64,000 bases of DNA from Vicia villosa (GCF_029867415.1 NW_026705576.1:62001-126000); one strand, 5' to 3'. Positions 1 to 12,900 are shown, counted from the stretch's first letter. Numbers and translations: made by a program. The notes: generated from the letters alone by a model not told the origin.

Positions 1-658
1 GCCCACTGAAGACCTCAGAGTGAAACTCCAACAGATAAGGATTTCTGAAGTTCCCCCAGCTGGCGTCAATATGGTGAATGTTGGGCAACATTTATCTGAA
101 ATCGAGGAACTAGAGAAGTGTCTGGTGAAAGAAAGAGAAAAAGGAAGCTATGGAAATTCACGGGCATATGAAAGCTTGAAAGATTATCTTTGGAGGTGTC
201 ACGAGAAAAATGCTGGACGGATGCTAATGTGTCCAAGGTGCTCGATTATGCTGAATCAAAGGGTCCAAGCTAACTATGAAAGGGCCCAACGAAACAAGAT
301 GTAGGGGCACTGGAGGCAAGGGAATCAGTTGCTGAAGGTTTACCCAAGGCTAGAAGAAAGCTTGGTGGGTTTCTTGGTTCGATGTCACAAGTCAAAGGCA
401 GAGATCGTTATGTGTCCCAAATGTGGGGCAGTTTATGATAACCTAATGGCGGAATCATTCGAAAGAATATTATTCTCTACTGGTTGGGAGGTTCAGGGAC
501 TCATCCCCAACATGTATGTGTTCGATAATCGAACACCATCAAGAAGGCCTGATAGCCCTTATCCCAAGACTCGCAGAGTGACGTTCAAACATCCTGCAGA
601 AATACCAATGGATAGATGGACACATGTTGGCGCAGGGAATAACAATTGGCGAAGTTAG
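1..658 (+). pseudogene. gag C-terminal part of the Tat-type host element
   Basis: One reading frame enters from the left edge and continues through TAG stops at 302-304 and 656-658, still in frame with the next block. It holds two related segments, each with a cysteine-rich core: a CPRC motif near nt 230 and a CPKC motif near nt 416, each preceded by an RCH motif. They look like a duplicated zinc-binding unit, perhaps a gag nucleocapsid-like region. The product would package element RNA. The assignment to gag rests on position just upstream of the protease, not on a recognised capsid domain. Confidence 0.6.
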
Positions 659-679
659 GACCAAGGTGGACGAACTGCA

Positions 680-1768
680 ATGGCTTATAGAAAGCAGTTT
701 CAGACGTCAAATCGAGAGATGTACAGGCTTGAGAATTACAAAGGTAGGAATCCAATGTCCAGATATCAATGGAGAAGACACCAGAGAATGAAGAAAGCCC
801 AGAAGGAATCCAAGGCGAAATATGTTGGTGAATCCAGCAGCACCAAAATACCAATGCAGGGGGCAAGGTCAAGCAAACCTCCGGTAGAACGCAAATTATT
901 CAGTTCTGAAAATGAGAAAGAAGAAGAAAAGATGCAGTCTAGTCCTTGGAAAGAAGATGATAGGATGACTAATAATTTCGATTCAGACGGAGTGTCATCC
1001 ATCAACTTCAACTGCAATGTGGTGTTTTTTCTTCCTCACGAATTTTATCAAGAGACGGAGGTCGAAGACTACGAGGAAGCTGACGCAGAAGAAATGGCTA
1101 GACACAGACCTGTGTGCTACTATGTGCTGAATAATGGGGTTGTTGAAGAACAGAATGCATTTTTCAAAAGACCTGACCAAGGTATGAGGAATCATCTGAA
1201 ACCCCTTTACATAAGAGCCAAAATTGAAAATATGGGCATTAACAAAGTCCTAGTTGATGGAGGGGCAGCAGTAAATCTAATGCCCCAATATATGCTGAAA
1301 AGGATTGGCATGTTTGACACTGACATAAGGCCACATAATATGGTTTTGTCCAACTATGAAGGAAAAGTAAGAAATACCTTGGGAGTGACCCAAGTGAACT
1401 TAACTATGGGTTCAGTCACAAGGCCAACCATGTTCATGGTTATACCAGCAAAGTCAAATTATAACCTTTTGTTGGGAAGAGAATGGATCCATGGGGTTGC
1501 TGCAGTACCTTCGACAATGCATCAAAGGTTAACTATCTGGAGAGAAGATGGTATAGTCGAAAGTATAGAAGGAGATCAAAGTTACTATATGGCTGAAGTC
1601 AATCAAGTCAACAAAACTAGTTTCGACAGAAACATAGCCAACATAGGGCCATGCAATGCAGCAGAAGATATATACTCTCTAAATAAAAATGCTATGTATT
1701 ATCTATCCTTACACCCAAATGGATTCCAGTGGAACAGAGAAATAATGGACGGTCCAGAAGAGACATAA
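680..1768 (+). pseudogene. gag-protease region of the Tat-type host element
   Basis: This open stretch of 362 residues has a basic, charged N-terminal linker and a retropepsin-like domain near nt 1200-1500. The active-site motif LVDGGAAVNL is at about nt 1248-1277; DGG in place of DSG/DTG is common in this lineage. A second hydrophobic motif (LLLGREWI, about nt 1468-1491) fits the C-terminal half of the protease fold. The domain would cleave the polyprotein. The frame continues from the preceding gag block through the TAG at 656-658 and ends at TAA 1766-1768, with a frameshift soon after. Confidence 0.75.
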
Positions 1769-1817
1769 CCTATCGAAGAATTACCAAGAATACGGCCAAC
1801 TGGCTGGGACGAAGACG

Positions 1818-2448
1818 TTGATTATACCTGAGTCATCTTTCTTCGAAAAGATTTCGCCTTACATAGCCGAAAATAAAAGGAAAGCGGCTCTTGAAGCCGA
1901 ACTATCAAACATGGCTGTCGAAGCCACACACAAAGAATCAGAAGTACCAGGCCCTGGGATACACTTTATCCCGCAACCACCTGACGATGCAATTCATGAC
2001 GAACAGGTTTCAGGCAAAGAACCAGGTCAAAGATTAGACGCAATCTATGACGAAGAACCTCTGGGGTTTGAAAAGGATCCAATGGCACCAAATATAAAGA
2101 TGTTAGCTCAAGACCCACTCGAAGAAGTAAAGCTTGGAGACGAGAGTCGAAAAAGGGTAACTTATATCAGCGCGAAATTCGAGCCAGCCTTAAAGTCAAA
2201 AGTCATTGCGTTACTAAAAGAAAAAAAGATTGTTTCGCCTGGGACTATGATGAGATGCCTGGTTTAGGGAGAGACTTGGTCGAATTGAAGTTGCCTATAA
2301 AAGAAGGGAAGAAGCTCATCAAGCAAACTCCTAAAAGATTCGCACCAGAAATCCTCTCGAAGATTAAAGCAGAGGTCGAAAGACTTCTTCATTGCAAATT
2401 CATTAGGACTACGAGGTATGTCGAATGGATTGCTAATATTGTACCTGT
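1818..2448 (+). pseudogene. Protease-RT linker and N-terminal RT of the host element
   Basis: The reading frame changes near nt 1820 and again near nt 2235-2265, where the upstream frame stops at 2265-2267 and the RT frame has already opened. The second part carries the typical RT N-terminal segment (RRFAPEI-like, then a KAEVERL helix and a CKFIR-TTRY-WIANIVPV motif). It is cut at 2448 by insertion of the 18.7-kb tandem element and resumes at 21142. The cctgt at 2444-2448 is the left copy of the target duplication. Confidence 0.75.
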
Positions 2449-5400
2449 TGTCGCACGCTCGCGAAATGTGAACAGAGTCGCCACCAATATATTTATCCCA
2501 AGGAGGGAAAGGAATATCAGAAAACCTAGAATAAAGAAAGGATAAGAAAAGGTCTTTCGACCAGAGATAGGGTACGGGAGTCGGTTACGCAAGGGGAAGG
2601 TGCTAGCACCCCTCACGCCCATCGTACTCGATGGTATCCACCTATGTTTGTTACTATCTAAAGGGTGTGTTATCTATAAATCTAAAGCTTAATTACTAAG
2701 GGAATGCATGCAAATGAATGAAAAAGAAACACGGGGAAAATAAGGTTTATAAATAGTTGTGCTCGCTTAGGCCCCGCGACCCAATGCCTACGTATCCTTT
2801 TCAGGAATCAGAGCGCCGTAGTTCGGCTCTTTAGTTTTTGTTTGTTTTTGTGTTTTTTAGTTGAACAGTTACATTCACACTCCGCTGCTCGACCTCTGGA
2901 GTCTTAAGCTGGGAATAGAGCGGAAGTAACGTGTCCGATTAGGAGAAAGAATGCCCTGAAGGCAAGAGGAAGAATGCCTCGGAGGCAAGAGAGAGAAGAA
3001 AGAACATTGGTTTGTGTTTTTTAGGGTAATTCCATGATGAACAAAACCCAATACAAGGCTTCGCATCACTTCCTTACTTTGTTTAGGTCTGAGCATTTAT
3101 TAAGATATTTTAAATGTTTTTGGTTGAGTGTTTTTTAAGGGAATTTACTTTGTGACTTAGATCATACCAAAAAGAGTTTTGTTTTGCATATTTAGAGAAA
3201 GCACATCGAGGCCTACGCCACAATCGTTTCTCTAAATAACGGTTAAGAAATACATCGAGGTTTCACACCTCAATCATTTCTTCTCCGCTAAGTAAAGGAG
3301 ATACAAAAAAAGAGTTCTTTTGTGAATATTTAGAGAATGCACATCGAGGCCTACACCACGATCGTTTCTCTAAACAACGGTTAAGAAATACATCGAGGCT
3401 TCACACCTCAATCATTTCTTCTCCGCTAAGTAGGAAAGAACATACATCAAGGCCTACGCCTCAATCATTTCTTTCTTACTATGAAATATAGTAACGGTAT
3501 GATCTTCATTGATATTTATTAAGTATTTTAAAAGTTGAAAAGAAAATAATGAAAGAAGGGAACTATTACTAGATTCTAATCTAAGTGTCATTCTAATCTA
3601 AATCTAACGTTAACATGAGATAGATTCTAAAGGGAGTAATGAAAAGGTATTAACAAAAATAGGCCTAAAATAAGGCCAAGAATAAGAGCAATGAAATCAT
3701 ACGAGCATCATACAAAAATGACCATGAAATAGTACAAAACGATTCAAGCATTAGTGCCGAATTATACTAAAATACTACTATTTTTTATGAGTTTTCAATG
3801 TGGGAATTCTAATACTAAAATTAAACTTAAAAGTGGCCTAAAAATCTAACAAAATTTTATTGATTTTTATGTCTTAGAACCTAAGAAAAATAATGGGAAA
3901 AAAGTGAAGAAAAACATAAGTCTAATGTGAAATACAAATTCAGGGGGTGTGAATGATGAATTAATGGTGTACACAACATAAAGGCGCAGGCCCAAGTCTT
4001 AGCAGGCCCCAAAGGGCGTTTTTGTTTCAGAGCTCTTGTTGGCCAAAAATGGCGCCATGGGCCTCAGTGGGGGGTGTGTGATAGCAATACGTATACCAGG
4101 GCCCAAGATTGGTTTTTTTGTTACAGACAAAAATGCCAAAAAAGGATGATGGCGGGCTCAGAGGTGATGAATGGCCCAAGACTTATTTGTTGGATTCAGA
4201 TTCAATTGTTATAGTTAATCTCAATTATTATTACTAATAAAACGTTAAATGACCAGCAATTAAACTAATTAATCCTAATTAACTCCATTAATCAAATAAG
4301 ATAATACAAAGAAAAGGGGGAAATTAGGGTTACCCTTGACCATTCACATTTCACGACCTCACACTCTCTCACGATGCACTCACGGCGGCGGTGGCGCGAT
4401 CTCCCTCTCACTACCTCCGACGCGATTTCGTTCGATGCAATTCCGAGTGGGTGACTAGCTTATGCAATGGAGACGATGAACGTTGTTGTTGTAGGCGCAG
4501 GTTTACGGATGAATGCCATGGAGAGAATCATGTTTGCGAGGAGAACGAAGCCGGAGATTGAAGCGTGGATGATGCGTGAACACAGTTCGGAGGAGGTTTG
4601 TTCTCTCCTTCTTCCGATTTCTTCTTTTTCTTGAATTTTCGTTTTTTACGTTTCCTCTTTCTCCGTTTGGTCTGCGCGAGGACGATGCTATGTCGTCGTG
4701 TTGATGCGTGAACGTTGTTGTTGCAGATTATGGAGGTTTGTTGAAGATGTGCCGAGCGAAGAGGAATCGTAGAGGGGGAAGATAATCGGTGTTGGTTCTG
4801 TGAAGCTTTTTCTTGTTGTGTAGGTTATTGATGAAGATTTGAAGAAGATTGTGGTGAATGGTGAAGTAGAGACTCGGAGAAGATGGTGAAGTGAAGGTTT
4901 ATCGTAGAAGGGAAGGGTGAAAGTGAAGAAGGTAATTGAAGAATGGTGTCGAGGCTGATGAATGTTGAAGAAGGGAACTGGAGATGATGAAGATGGACTG
5001 AGATGATGGAGATTGAAGGGTGGAGGTGGAAATGAATCGAGAGCTTGAAGTGTGAAACCGGTTTCTGATTTATAGAGATGGAGGAGATTCAATTTCTCAG
5101 GTAACTACCCTTCTCCTCTTCTGTTAATCTGTTAGGAGTTGTGTAACTGTTTTTGGAGTTTGTTACGGATTCGGTTAGAAACGGTTGGCAGTTAGTTTTG
5201 ACAGTTGGTTAAAAAATGGTTAGAATAAAATTCTGTTAGTGATTATTTTGAAGTATTGTTATAAGTTAGTTAAAGGTTAGTAGAAGGTGGTTAAGGTTAA
5301 ATGTGTATGGATGCATTTGAATATGGTATGTGATGATTTGCAAGGCTGCGATGCCTTTACACTATTGTCTTCTTTGAATTTAGACTGGTTGTAAATTGAT

Positions 5401-6058
5401 GAACATGGCTGAACTGAAATGCTTGAATCTGAATGATTTTCTGTGTGCAGGGTTGATTTATGGAGAAGCTGGCAGGTCTTGGATCATTAGTGAAACAGGG
5501 GGTATGCCCCCATCAGAACTTGGCAGCAGCTGTTTGAACTTATTGTGCTGAAGACTTGAGACATGTACTGATTAAGTAGAACAGATAGATTTTTTTGTGT
5601 AAACTTTGTTGTAATGTATTGGATAGCGGTGTTTCGAAATTAGCATGAAACCTTGGAATTGTAGAACATGTACTCTTTATTTTCTCTTGCCATTTTTCCT
5701 TGTATTGTAAGCATGTAATGATGAATATAATATTATTTTGAAACGGATGTTGATCTCAATCATGTAATGAAAGGTTCTCTTTTGAATTTTGTATGAATGG
5801 AATTTTGACCAATGATAATGAAAGGTGAACTTCCTCATAAATATGTTGATTTGTTTTTTTTGTACTTGTAGCTTGTAAACCAATGAATGAAAGGGAGATC
5901 CTTGAAATCAATAGAGAATGCGAATTACCAGTATCCTTGATCTCCATACTAAGTTAATGATTAATGATGCATGATTTTATTGATGACCTAAGATGTAAAT
6001 GAATGAGATATGTAAGCCAATTCGGAATAATTAGATGGGCAAATTTTGGGGTGCAACA
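2449..6058 (-). repeat. LTR copy 1 (3' LTR in transcription order)
   Basis: On the minus strand it begins TGTTGCACCCC and ends GCGTGCGACA. It matches 9988-13597 and 17527-21136 base for base except at a handful of sites (for example 3510, 3916, 4620). The left part on the + strand is the R/U5-like end with a hairpin array. A minus-strand open stretch of 134 codons at 4688-5092 is rich in Ser, Pro and His and is probably not a gene. Confidence 0.95.
3193..3476. repeat. Array of five hairpin units in LTR 1
   Basis: Five units of about 40 bp (3193-3234, 3245-3282, 3330-3372, 3383-3420, 3433-3476) each have complementary ends, such as AAGAAAT with ATTTCTT or TAGAGAAA with TTTCTCTA. Each encloses a core of the form ACATCGAGG-loop-CCTCAATC. 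Copies recur at 10732-11015 and 18271-18554. The stems differ between units but stay paired. Confidence 0.8.
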
Positions 6059-6070
6059 GCTGCCCCTATT
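6059..6070 (-). promoter_or_regulatory. Polypurine tract next to LTR 1
   Basis: The minus strand reads AATAGGGGCAGC immediately before the LTR start TGTTGCACC. This is the position where plus-strand DNA synthesis is primed. Confidence 0.7.
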
Positions 6071-6222
6071 TAATCGTCTTAAACCTGAAGGTAAGATTGG
6101 CGCTAGCCTTTCGATCATTCAAGGTTGAAGAAGATTAAATACCAAGAGAACCTGAAAATTTGCCTGATGAGATTGGATCCACTGGGGAAGAAATGGTGTC
6201 AAATCCACTAAGGAAGATTGTA

Positions 6223-6952
6223 TCAACTCTGGGTTGAACAAATTAACTCTGGGTTAAAATGAAATAAAACTCAACTCTGGGTTGATAAAGAAAAGTAGGT
6301 CAACTTTGGGTCAAAGATAAAAGGGGAAATCAACTCTGGGTTGAAAACAAAGGGTGGACATTAACTCTGGGTTGAGAGAAGGTAATTCAACTCTGGGTTG
6401 AAAGTGGAAAGATGATCAATTAGGAATAACCATCAACTCTGGGTTGAATGGGAGAGAAAGAAGGTAACCGTCAACTCTGGGCTGAGTGGGAAGGAGAAAT
6501 CAATTCTGGATTGAACTAGGGATAACCATCAACTCTGGGTTGAGAGGGAAAGAGATCAATTCTGGATTGAACTAGGGATAACCATCAACTCTGGGTTGAG
6601 AGGGAAAGAGATCAATTCTGGATTGAATAAAAGATAACCGTCAACTCAAGGTTGAGTAGGAAAGGACAAAAGATGACCGTCAACTCTGGGTTGAGTGCGA
6701 AAAGGGTAATCAATTCTGGATTGAATAAAAGATAACCGTCAACTCTGGGTTGAGTGGGAAAGATAAAAGTTAACTGTCAACTATGGGTTGAGTGGGAAAG
6801 ATAAAAGTTAACCGTCAACTCTGGGTTGAGTGGGAAAGATAAAAGATAACCGTCAACTCTGGGTTGAGTGGGGAAATATAATTAACTCGGGGTTAAAAGA
6901 TGAAAGGAAGATCAACTCTGGGTTGAACACAAAAACATCAACTCTGGGTTGA
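6223..6952. repeat. Array of about 25 short inverted repeats, core TCAACTCTGGGTTGA
   Basis: Units have the form TCAAC-TCTGG-GTTGA, separated by 10-25 bp of A/G-rich spacer. Variant units keep the pairing: TCAAT-TCTGG-ATTGA occurs several times, and TTAAC is paired with GTTAA in others. Spacers vary in length and sequence. Confidence 0.9.
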
Positions 6953-9247
6953 AGAAAGATGAACATGATTGACTTGGGGAGATGACACCACAATGGTAAC
7001 TCTGAGTGATCCAGTGGATTATCAATTGAATGCTTGTAGGGACCTCATCTGATGATTAACTTGGTTTAAGCTTTACATGCAATGTTTGATTTGTTTTATG
7101 CACTTCTGGAGATGCAATGCAATGAATTCTACATGCAGTGTACTGATTGATCATGATTTCTGCTTTGTGGAATGGATTAGGCGGAGTTCTGACACTCTGT
7201 TTGAGAATCAAGGTGGTGTGGATGCCCCTGCTTTATTGATGATTGGATCATATGGGAAAAATGATAATGAGAATGCAATGATATGCATGATAATTGTATG
7301 ATTATGAGTGGAATGATTGTTTCCAAGATACAAGGGATGGATGGAGAAATCCTTGCAGGAAGGTTGTTGCTTGAAGGATAGCCCTTGTGAAGGTGAGGTA
7401 TTTGGCTTGACTCCTCGACACTTGTCTCGATATCTGACACTTGATTGAAGATGAAGAGATGAATTGTTACTAGCTTGCCCCAGCTTGTATGATCTCTTGA
7501 GATAGAACTTTGATAATGCTTGAATCATGGAGATTTGCGATGGACTGCCCCAGTGTTGATTATGGAACGAATGCCCCAGATTGAAAGGAACTCTTTCACC
7601 AAATGGATTCTTCAGATATTTGCTCAGTAGATGACCAACCTTTGCCTTTGTAAGATTACTCGATGGAATTTCAATGTTGAACTTTCCTTGGTATCAAGTA
7701 CTTACTTTCAAGTTAGAGACAATTCTGTTTTGAAAAGGATAATGAGAATGCAATGCACATGTTAATCTCAAAGAAAAGTTTTATTTGTCAAAATGTTGTA
7801 CTGATACTAACACAAGTGACAAGCAACATTAGGAGTCAGTTTTGACATGATTTTACAATTTGTATGCTTTCAGAACGAACCCTGCTTCAATTAGGACTTT
7901 TGAGGATTGTAACGTGGTCGGGTTCACGGTTTGAGAAACAAAGGATAAAGGCTCAAGTTCTACTTAACCCACCCCTTCTTCGTGATGTTCTCCAGTCCTA
8001 CGTTCAGCTAGTTTGACACGAGTGTTCAACTTTCAGGAAGGATTGTGACGGATGAGGATCCTTTGTAGCTTTGATGGAGGTGGCAGTCACCTTTTGGCGC
8101 TTTTGTTGATGGTCATAACAACTTGTCCCTTGGAGGAATTTTCTTTTGCTTTTGTCTTTTTGCTTTCCCTAACTTTTGCCTGGACAAAAAGTTTCTTTTG
8201 ATTTTGGTTTTCGTTGTCCAGCGGGATATGCCCTAATTTTTGCCTAAGTCATTTGCTTCAAAGCTTTTCTTTCTTTTTTTTGACTTAGCGGGCTATTGTT
8301 TTCCCTTTTTTATTTTATTCATAACTTTCTTTTCATTCTTTTTTGTCTCGTTCGGGAACAAGTTGTAGGACTTTGGTGATTGACTTGATGAAAAGGTTGT
8401 GACTGCCTTCTTCTTAGTGAATGGGAGACATCCATTGTGTAATGTGCTCTTCTTCTTTTGTTGTGATATATGGAATATGATTGATCCTCTGATGGAATAC
8501 CTGAAAGTTGAGCGCTCGGTCGCACTAACTGAAGACTACCCTGCCCCTGGTTAAGATTGAGGGTTTTTGTATTTTTTGAAAAGAAACTACTACTCCTTAG
8601 GCTCAAAGGGGTTGACGAAGGTTTCACTTCCTTATAACTCCGGTGTTTAGGAATGGAAACAATGCCTGTACATCGTCAGTAGGATCTTGTTCCAAAGGCA
8701 TACAATTAGTGATTCATGTGTTTTTGATTTTCATCATTCTCCTTTTTTAGTTGCTTAAGACAAATGAGTGAAGTATCAATGAACATAATAACAAAGATGA
8801 AATGATTTGAGAAAAACATGTATATTACATTTTTATTTATTCAAACAGAATGAGTTTCTTACAATGGATAGTACTTGATAACAACAAAAGTAGTACAATT
8901 GAAAATACTAAAGAAATCTATACAATGGCAAGTTTGGCCTTATTCTAATGCAAATGAAATGTTCTCTGACCATCACAAAGTCTTTAGGCTTCAGTGGTGG
9001 AATGTGCCATAACAGCTTGATCTTGTTTGTAATTCCCCATGATTCTTTGTTTATTGTCTCTTGTCATGTATCGGTGTGGAGGAATCGTTTTGACTGATCT
9101 GATGGAGAGGAAGAGTGGTAAGAGTCTTGGTAACCATGGATGCACATGCATGAATGTAAAAATGTTAATGAAGATGCAAATGTATCATAAATCAGGATCA
9201 AGGATCAAGGCTTCTTAGATAACATCTTCTCATGGGCAATAAGAACT

Positions 9248-9420
9248 GGTCGAATCCTCCAGATTCAGAGGTTCGACGTTGCTTTCTGGATAAATAGCTT
9301 GTGCATAAGTCAAAGATGGTCGAAACCTCCAGATTCAGAGGTTCGACGTTGATTCTGATATATCACCGATGTAGAGCTTCTGTATAAGTCAAATGTTCCA
9401 GGATCAAAGGTTCGACGTCC
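9248..9420. repeat. Three GGTTCGAC hairpin repeats near the primer site
   Basis: Three units of about 60 bp carry GGTCGAA-CCTC, a short loop, then GAGGTTCGACG, which pair almost fully. The third unit (about 9393-9420) has decayed in its left arm. They lie in the 5' leader of the minus-strand transcript. A second copy is at 16787-16959. Confidence 0.7.
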
Positions 9421-9967
9421 TTTTGAGTACCAGAAGAACCAATAGTTACCAACAGAACATGTACCTGCACCTGTAAAGAATATGATTCCCTCCCCACTCA
9501 CAGGTGTAGTCTAGGTCAGGGTAAGGTCATGAAACGCAGTATACGGTCCGCCCGAAGGTAAGTATCATCACAGCGCGGATGCGGGTGACGATAATACCTC
9601 CGTTTGAAACCACTACTCTGCTCGTAGTCACATGATCCATCCCGAGACGTACACCTCGAGACAAACCATGCTCCCACTCTATCCTAGGATACCTAAAGTG
9701 CACTCATAGCCTGTGTATTGGGCCTTTTACCTCATAGAATCATCCCACCCAACCTGCAAACAATGAGAAAATATGTGGTCCCCACGGGGACCCATAATAT
9801 AGTCCAGAATGCGAGAAAATAAACATGATATGCGAGCAATAAATAGTCATGATATGCAAGGCATAAGGAAATAAAGCAATAATGCAGTAAAGCAATAAAG
9901 CAATAAATCAATAAATAAACACCCAAAGAAAAGAGAGCAAACACAAGCTAGGATTGACTAAGCTGGT

Positions 9968-9985
9968 TCCCCAGCAGAGTCGCCA
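9968..9985 (-). promoter_or_regulatory. Primer binding site, tRNA-Arg-like
   Basis: The minus strand reads TGGCGACTCTGCTGGGGA two bases inside the LTR end. This matches the complement of a plant tRNA-Arg 3' end at all but two positions, the primer type known for Ogre elements. It fixes the element as minus-oriented. Confidence 0.8.
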
Positions 9986-9987
9986 GC

Positions 9988-12900
9988 TGTCGCACGCTCG
10001 CGAAATGTGAACAGAGTCGCCACCAATATATTTATCCCAAGGAGGGAAAGGAATATCAGAAAACCTAGAATAAAGAAAGGATAAGAAAAGGTCTTTCGAC
10101 CAGAGATAGGGTACGGGAGTCGGTTACGCAAGGGGAAGGTGCTAGCACCCCTCACGCCCATCGTACTCGATGGTATCCACCTATGTTTGTTACTATCTAA
10201 AGGGTGTGTTATCTATAAATCTAAAGCTTAATTACTAAGGGAATGCATGCAAATGAATGAAAAAGAAACACGGGGAAAATAAGGTTTATAAATAGTTGTG
10301 CTCGCTTAGGCCCCGCGACCCAATGCCTACGTATCCTTTTCAGGAATCAGAGCGCCGTAGTTCGGCTCTTTAGTTTTTGTTTGTTTTTGTGTTTTTTAGT
10401 TGAACAGTTACATTCACACTCCGCTGCTCGACCTCTGGAGTCTTAAGCTGGGAATAGAGCGGAAGTAACGTGTCCGATTAGGAGAAAGAATGCCCTGAAG
10501 GCAAGAGGAAGAATGCCTCGGAGGCAAGAGAGAGAAGAAAGAACATTGGTTTGTGTTTTTTAGGGTAATTCCATGATGAACAAAACCCAATACAAGGCTT
10601 CGCATCACTTCCTTACTTTGTTTAGGTCTGAGCATTTATTAAGATATTTTAAATGTTTTTGGTTGAGTGTTTTTTAAGGGAATTTACTTTGTGACTTAGA
10701 TCATACCAAAAAGAGTTTTGTTTTGCATATTTAGAGAAAGCACATCGAGGCCTACGCCACAATCGTTTCTCTAAATAACGGTTAAGAAATACATCGAGGT
10801 TTCACACCTCAATCATTTCTTCTCCGCTAAGTAAAGGAGATACAAAAAAAGAGTTCTTTTGTGAATATTTAGAGAATGCACATCGAGGCCTACACCACGA
10901 TCGTTTCTCTAAACAACGGTTAAGAAATACATCGAGGCTTCACACCTCAATCATTTCTTCTCCGCTAAGTAGGAAAGAACATACATCAAGGCCTACGCCT
11001 CAATCATTTCTTTCTTACTATGAAATATAGTAACGGTATGATCTTCATCGATATTTATTAAGTATTTTAAAAGTTGAAAAGAAAATAATGAAAGAAGGGA
11101 ACTATTACTAGATTCTAATCTAAGTGTCATTCTAATCTAAATCTAATGTTAACATGAGATAGATTCTAAAGGGAGTAATGAAAAGGTATTAACAAAAATA
11201 GGCCTAAAATAAGGCCAAGAATAAGAGCAATGAAATCATACGAGCATCATACAAAAATGACCATGAAATAGTACAAAACGATTCAAGCATTAGTGCCGAA
11301 TTATACTAAAATACTACTATTTTTTATGAGTTTTCAATGTGGGAATTCTAATACTAAAATTAAACTTAAAAGTGGCCTAAAAATCTAACAAAATTTTATT
11401 GATTTTTATGTCTTAGAACCTAAGAAAAATAATGGGAAAAAAGTGAAGAAAAACCTAAGTCTAATGTGAAATACAAATTCAGGGGGTGTGAATGATGAAT
11501 TAATGGTGTACACAACATAAAGGCGCAGGCCCAAGTCTTAGCAGGCCCCAAAGGGCGTTTTTGTTTCAGAGCTCTTGTTGGCCAAAAATGGCGCCATGGG
11601 CCTCAGTGGGGGGTGTGTGATAGCAATACGTATACCAGGGCCCAAGATTGGTTTTTTTGTTACAGACAAAAATGCCAAAAAAGGATGATGGCGGGCTCAG
11701 AGGTGATGAATGGCCCAAGACTTATTTGTTGGATTCAGATTCAATTGTTATAGTTAATCTCAATTATTATTACTAATAAAACGTTAAATGACCAGCAATT
11801 AAACTAATTAATCCTAATTAACTCCATTAATCAAATAAGATAATACAAAGAAAAGGGGGAAATTAGGGTTACCCTTGACCATTCACATTTCACGACCTCA
11901 CACTCTCTCACGATGCACTCACGGCGGCGGTGGCGCGATCTCCCTCTCACTACCTCCGACGCGATTTCGTTCGATGCAATTCCGAGTGGGTGACTAGCTT
12001 ATGCAATGGAGACGATGAACGTTGTTGTTGTAGGCGCAGGTTTACGGATGAATGCCATGGAGAGAATCATGTTTGCGAGGAGAACGAAGCCGGAGATTGA
12101 AGCGTGGATGATGCGTGAACACAGTTCGGAGGAGGTTTGTTCTCTCCTTCTTCCGATTGCTTCTTTTTCTTGAATTTTCGTTTTTTACGTTTCCTCTTTC
12201 TCCGTTTGGTCTGCGCGAGGACGATGCTATGTCGTCGTGTTGATGCGTGAACGTTGTTGTTGCAGATTATGGAGGTTTGTTGAAGATGTGCCGAGCGAAG
12301 AGGAATCGTAGAGGGGGAAGATAATCGGTGTTGGTTCTGTGAAGCTTTTTCTTGTTGTGTAGGTTATTGATGAAGATTTGAAGAAGATTGTGGTGAATGG
12401 TGAAGTAGAGACTCGGAGAAGATGGTGAAGTGAAGGTTTATCGTAGAAGGGAAGGGTGAAAGTGAAGAAGGTAATTGAAGAATGGTGTCGAGGCTGATGA
12501 ATGTTGAAGAAGGGAACTGGAGATGATGAAGATGGACTGAGATGATGGAGATTGAAGGGTGGAGGTGGAAATGAATCGAGAGCTTGAAGTGTGAAACCGG
12601 TTTCTGATTTATAGAGATGGAGGAGATTCAATTTCTCAGGTAACTACCCTTCTCCTCTTCTGTTAATCTGTTAGGAGTTGTGTAACTGTTTTTGGAGTTT
12701 GTTACGGATTCGGTTAGAAACGGTTGGCAGTTAGTTTTGACAGTTGGTTAAAAAATGGTTAGAATAAAATTCTGTTAGTGATTATTTTGAAGTATTGTTA
12801 TAAGTTAGTTAAAGGTTAGTAGAAGGTGGTTAAGGTTAAATGTGTATGGATGCATTTGAATATGGTATGTGATGATTTGCAAGGCTGCGATGCCTTTACA

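Larger units (their letters stand above)
6059..9987 (-). mobile_element. Internal region 1 of the tandem element (non-coding)
   Basis: This is 3,929 bp between LTRs 1 and 2. I see no capsid, protease, RT or integrase motif in any frame. The longest open stretches are about 100 codons and look random. It holds the TCAAC/GTTGA hairpin array (6223-6952), pyrimidine-rich stretches near 8150-8340, a GGTTCGAC hairpin group (9248-9420) and the primer binding site at its right end. Confidence 0.9.

Noticed and set aside
4688..5092. A 134-codon minus-strand open stretch present three times (also 12227-12631 and 19766-20170)
   Set aside because: It is copied with the LTR, is low in complexity (Ser, Pro, His, Thr) and shows no domain; repetition comes from the duplication and not from selection.
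6223..6952. Regularly repeated short palindromes resembling a CRISPR array
   Set aside because: Spacers are A/G-rich, short and uneven, the DNA is plant nuclear, and the array sits inside a retrotransposon with no cas-like genes.
7077..7528. Overlapping open stretches of 74-106 codons in the internal region
   Set aside because: They overlap on both strands, lack motifs and recur only as part of the tandem copy.
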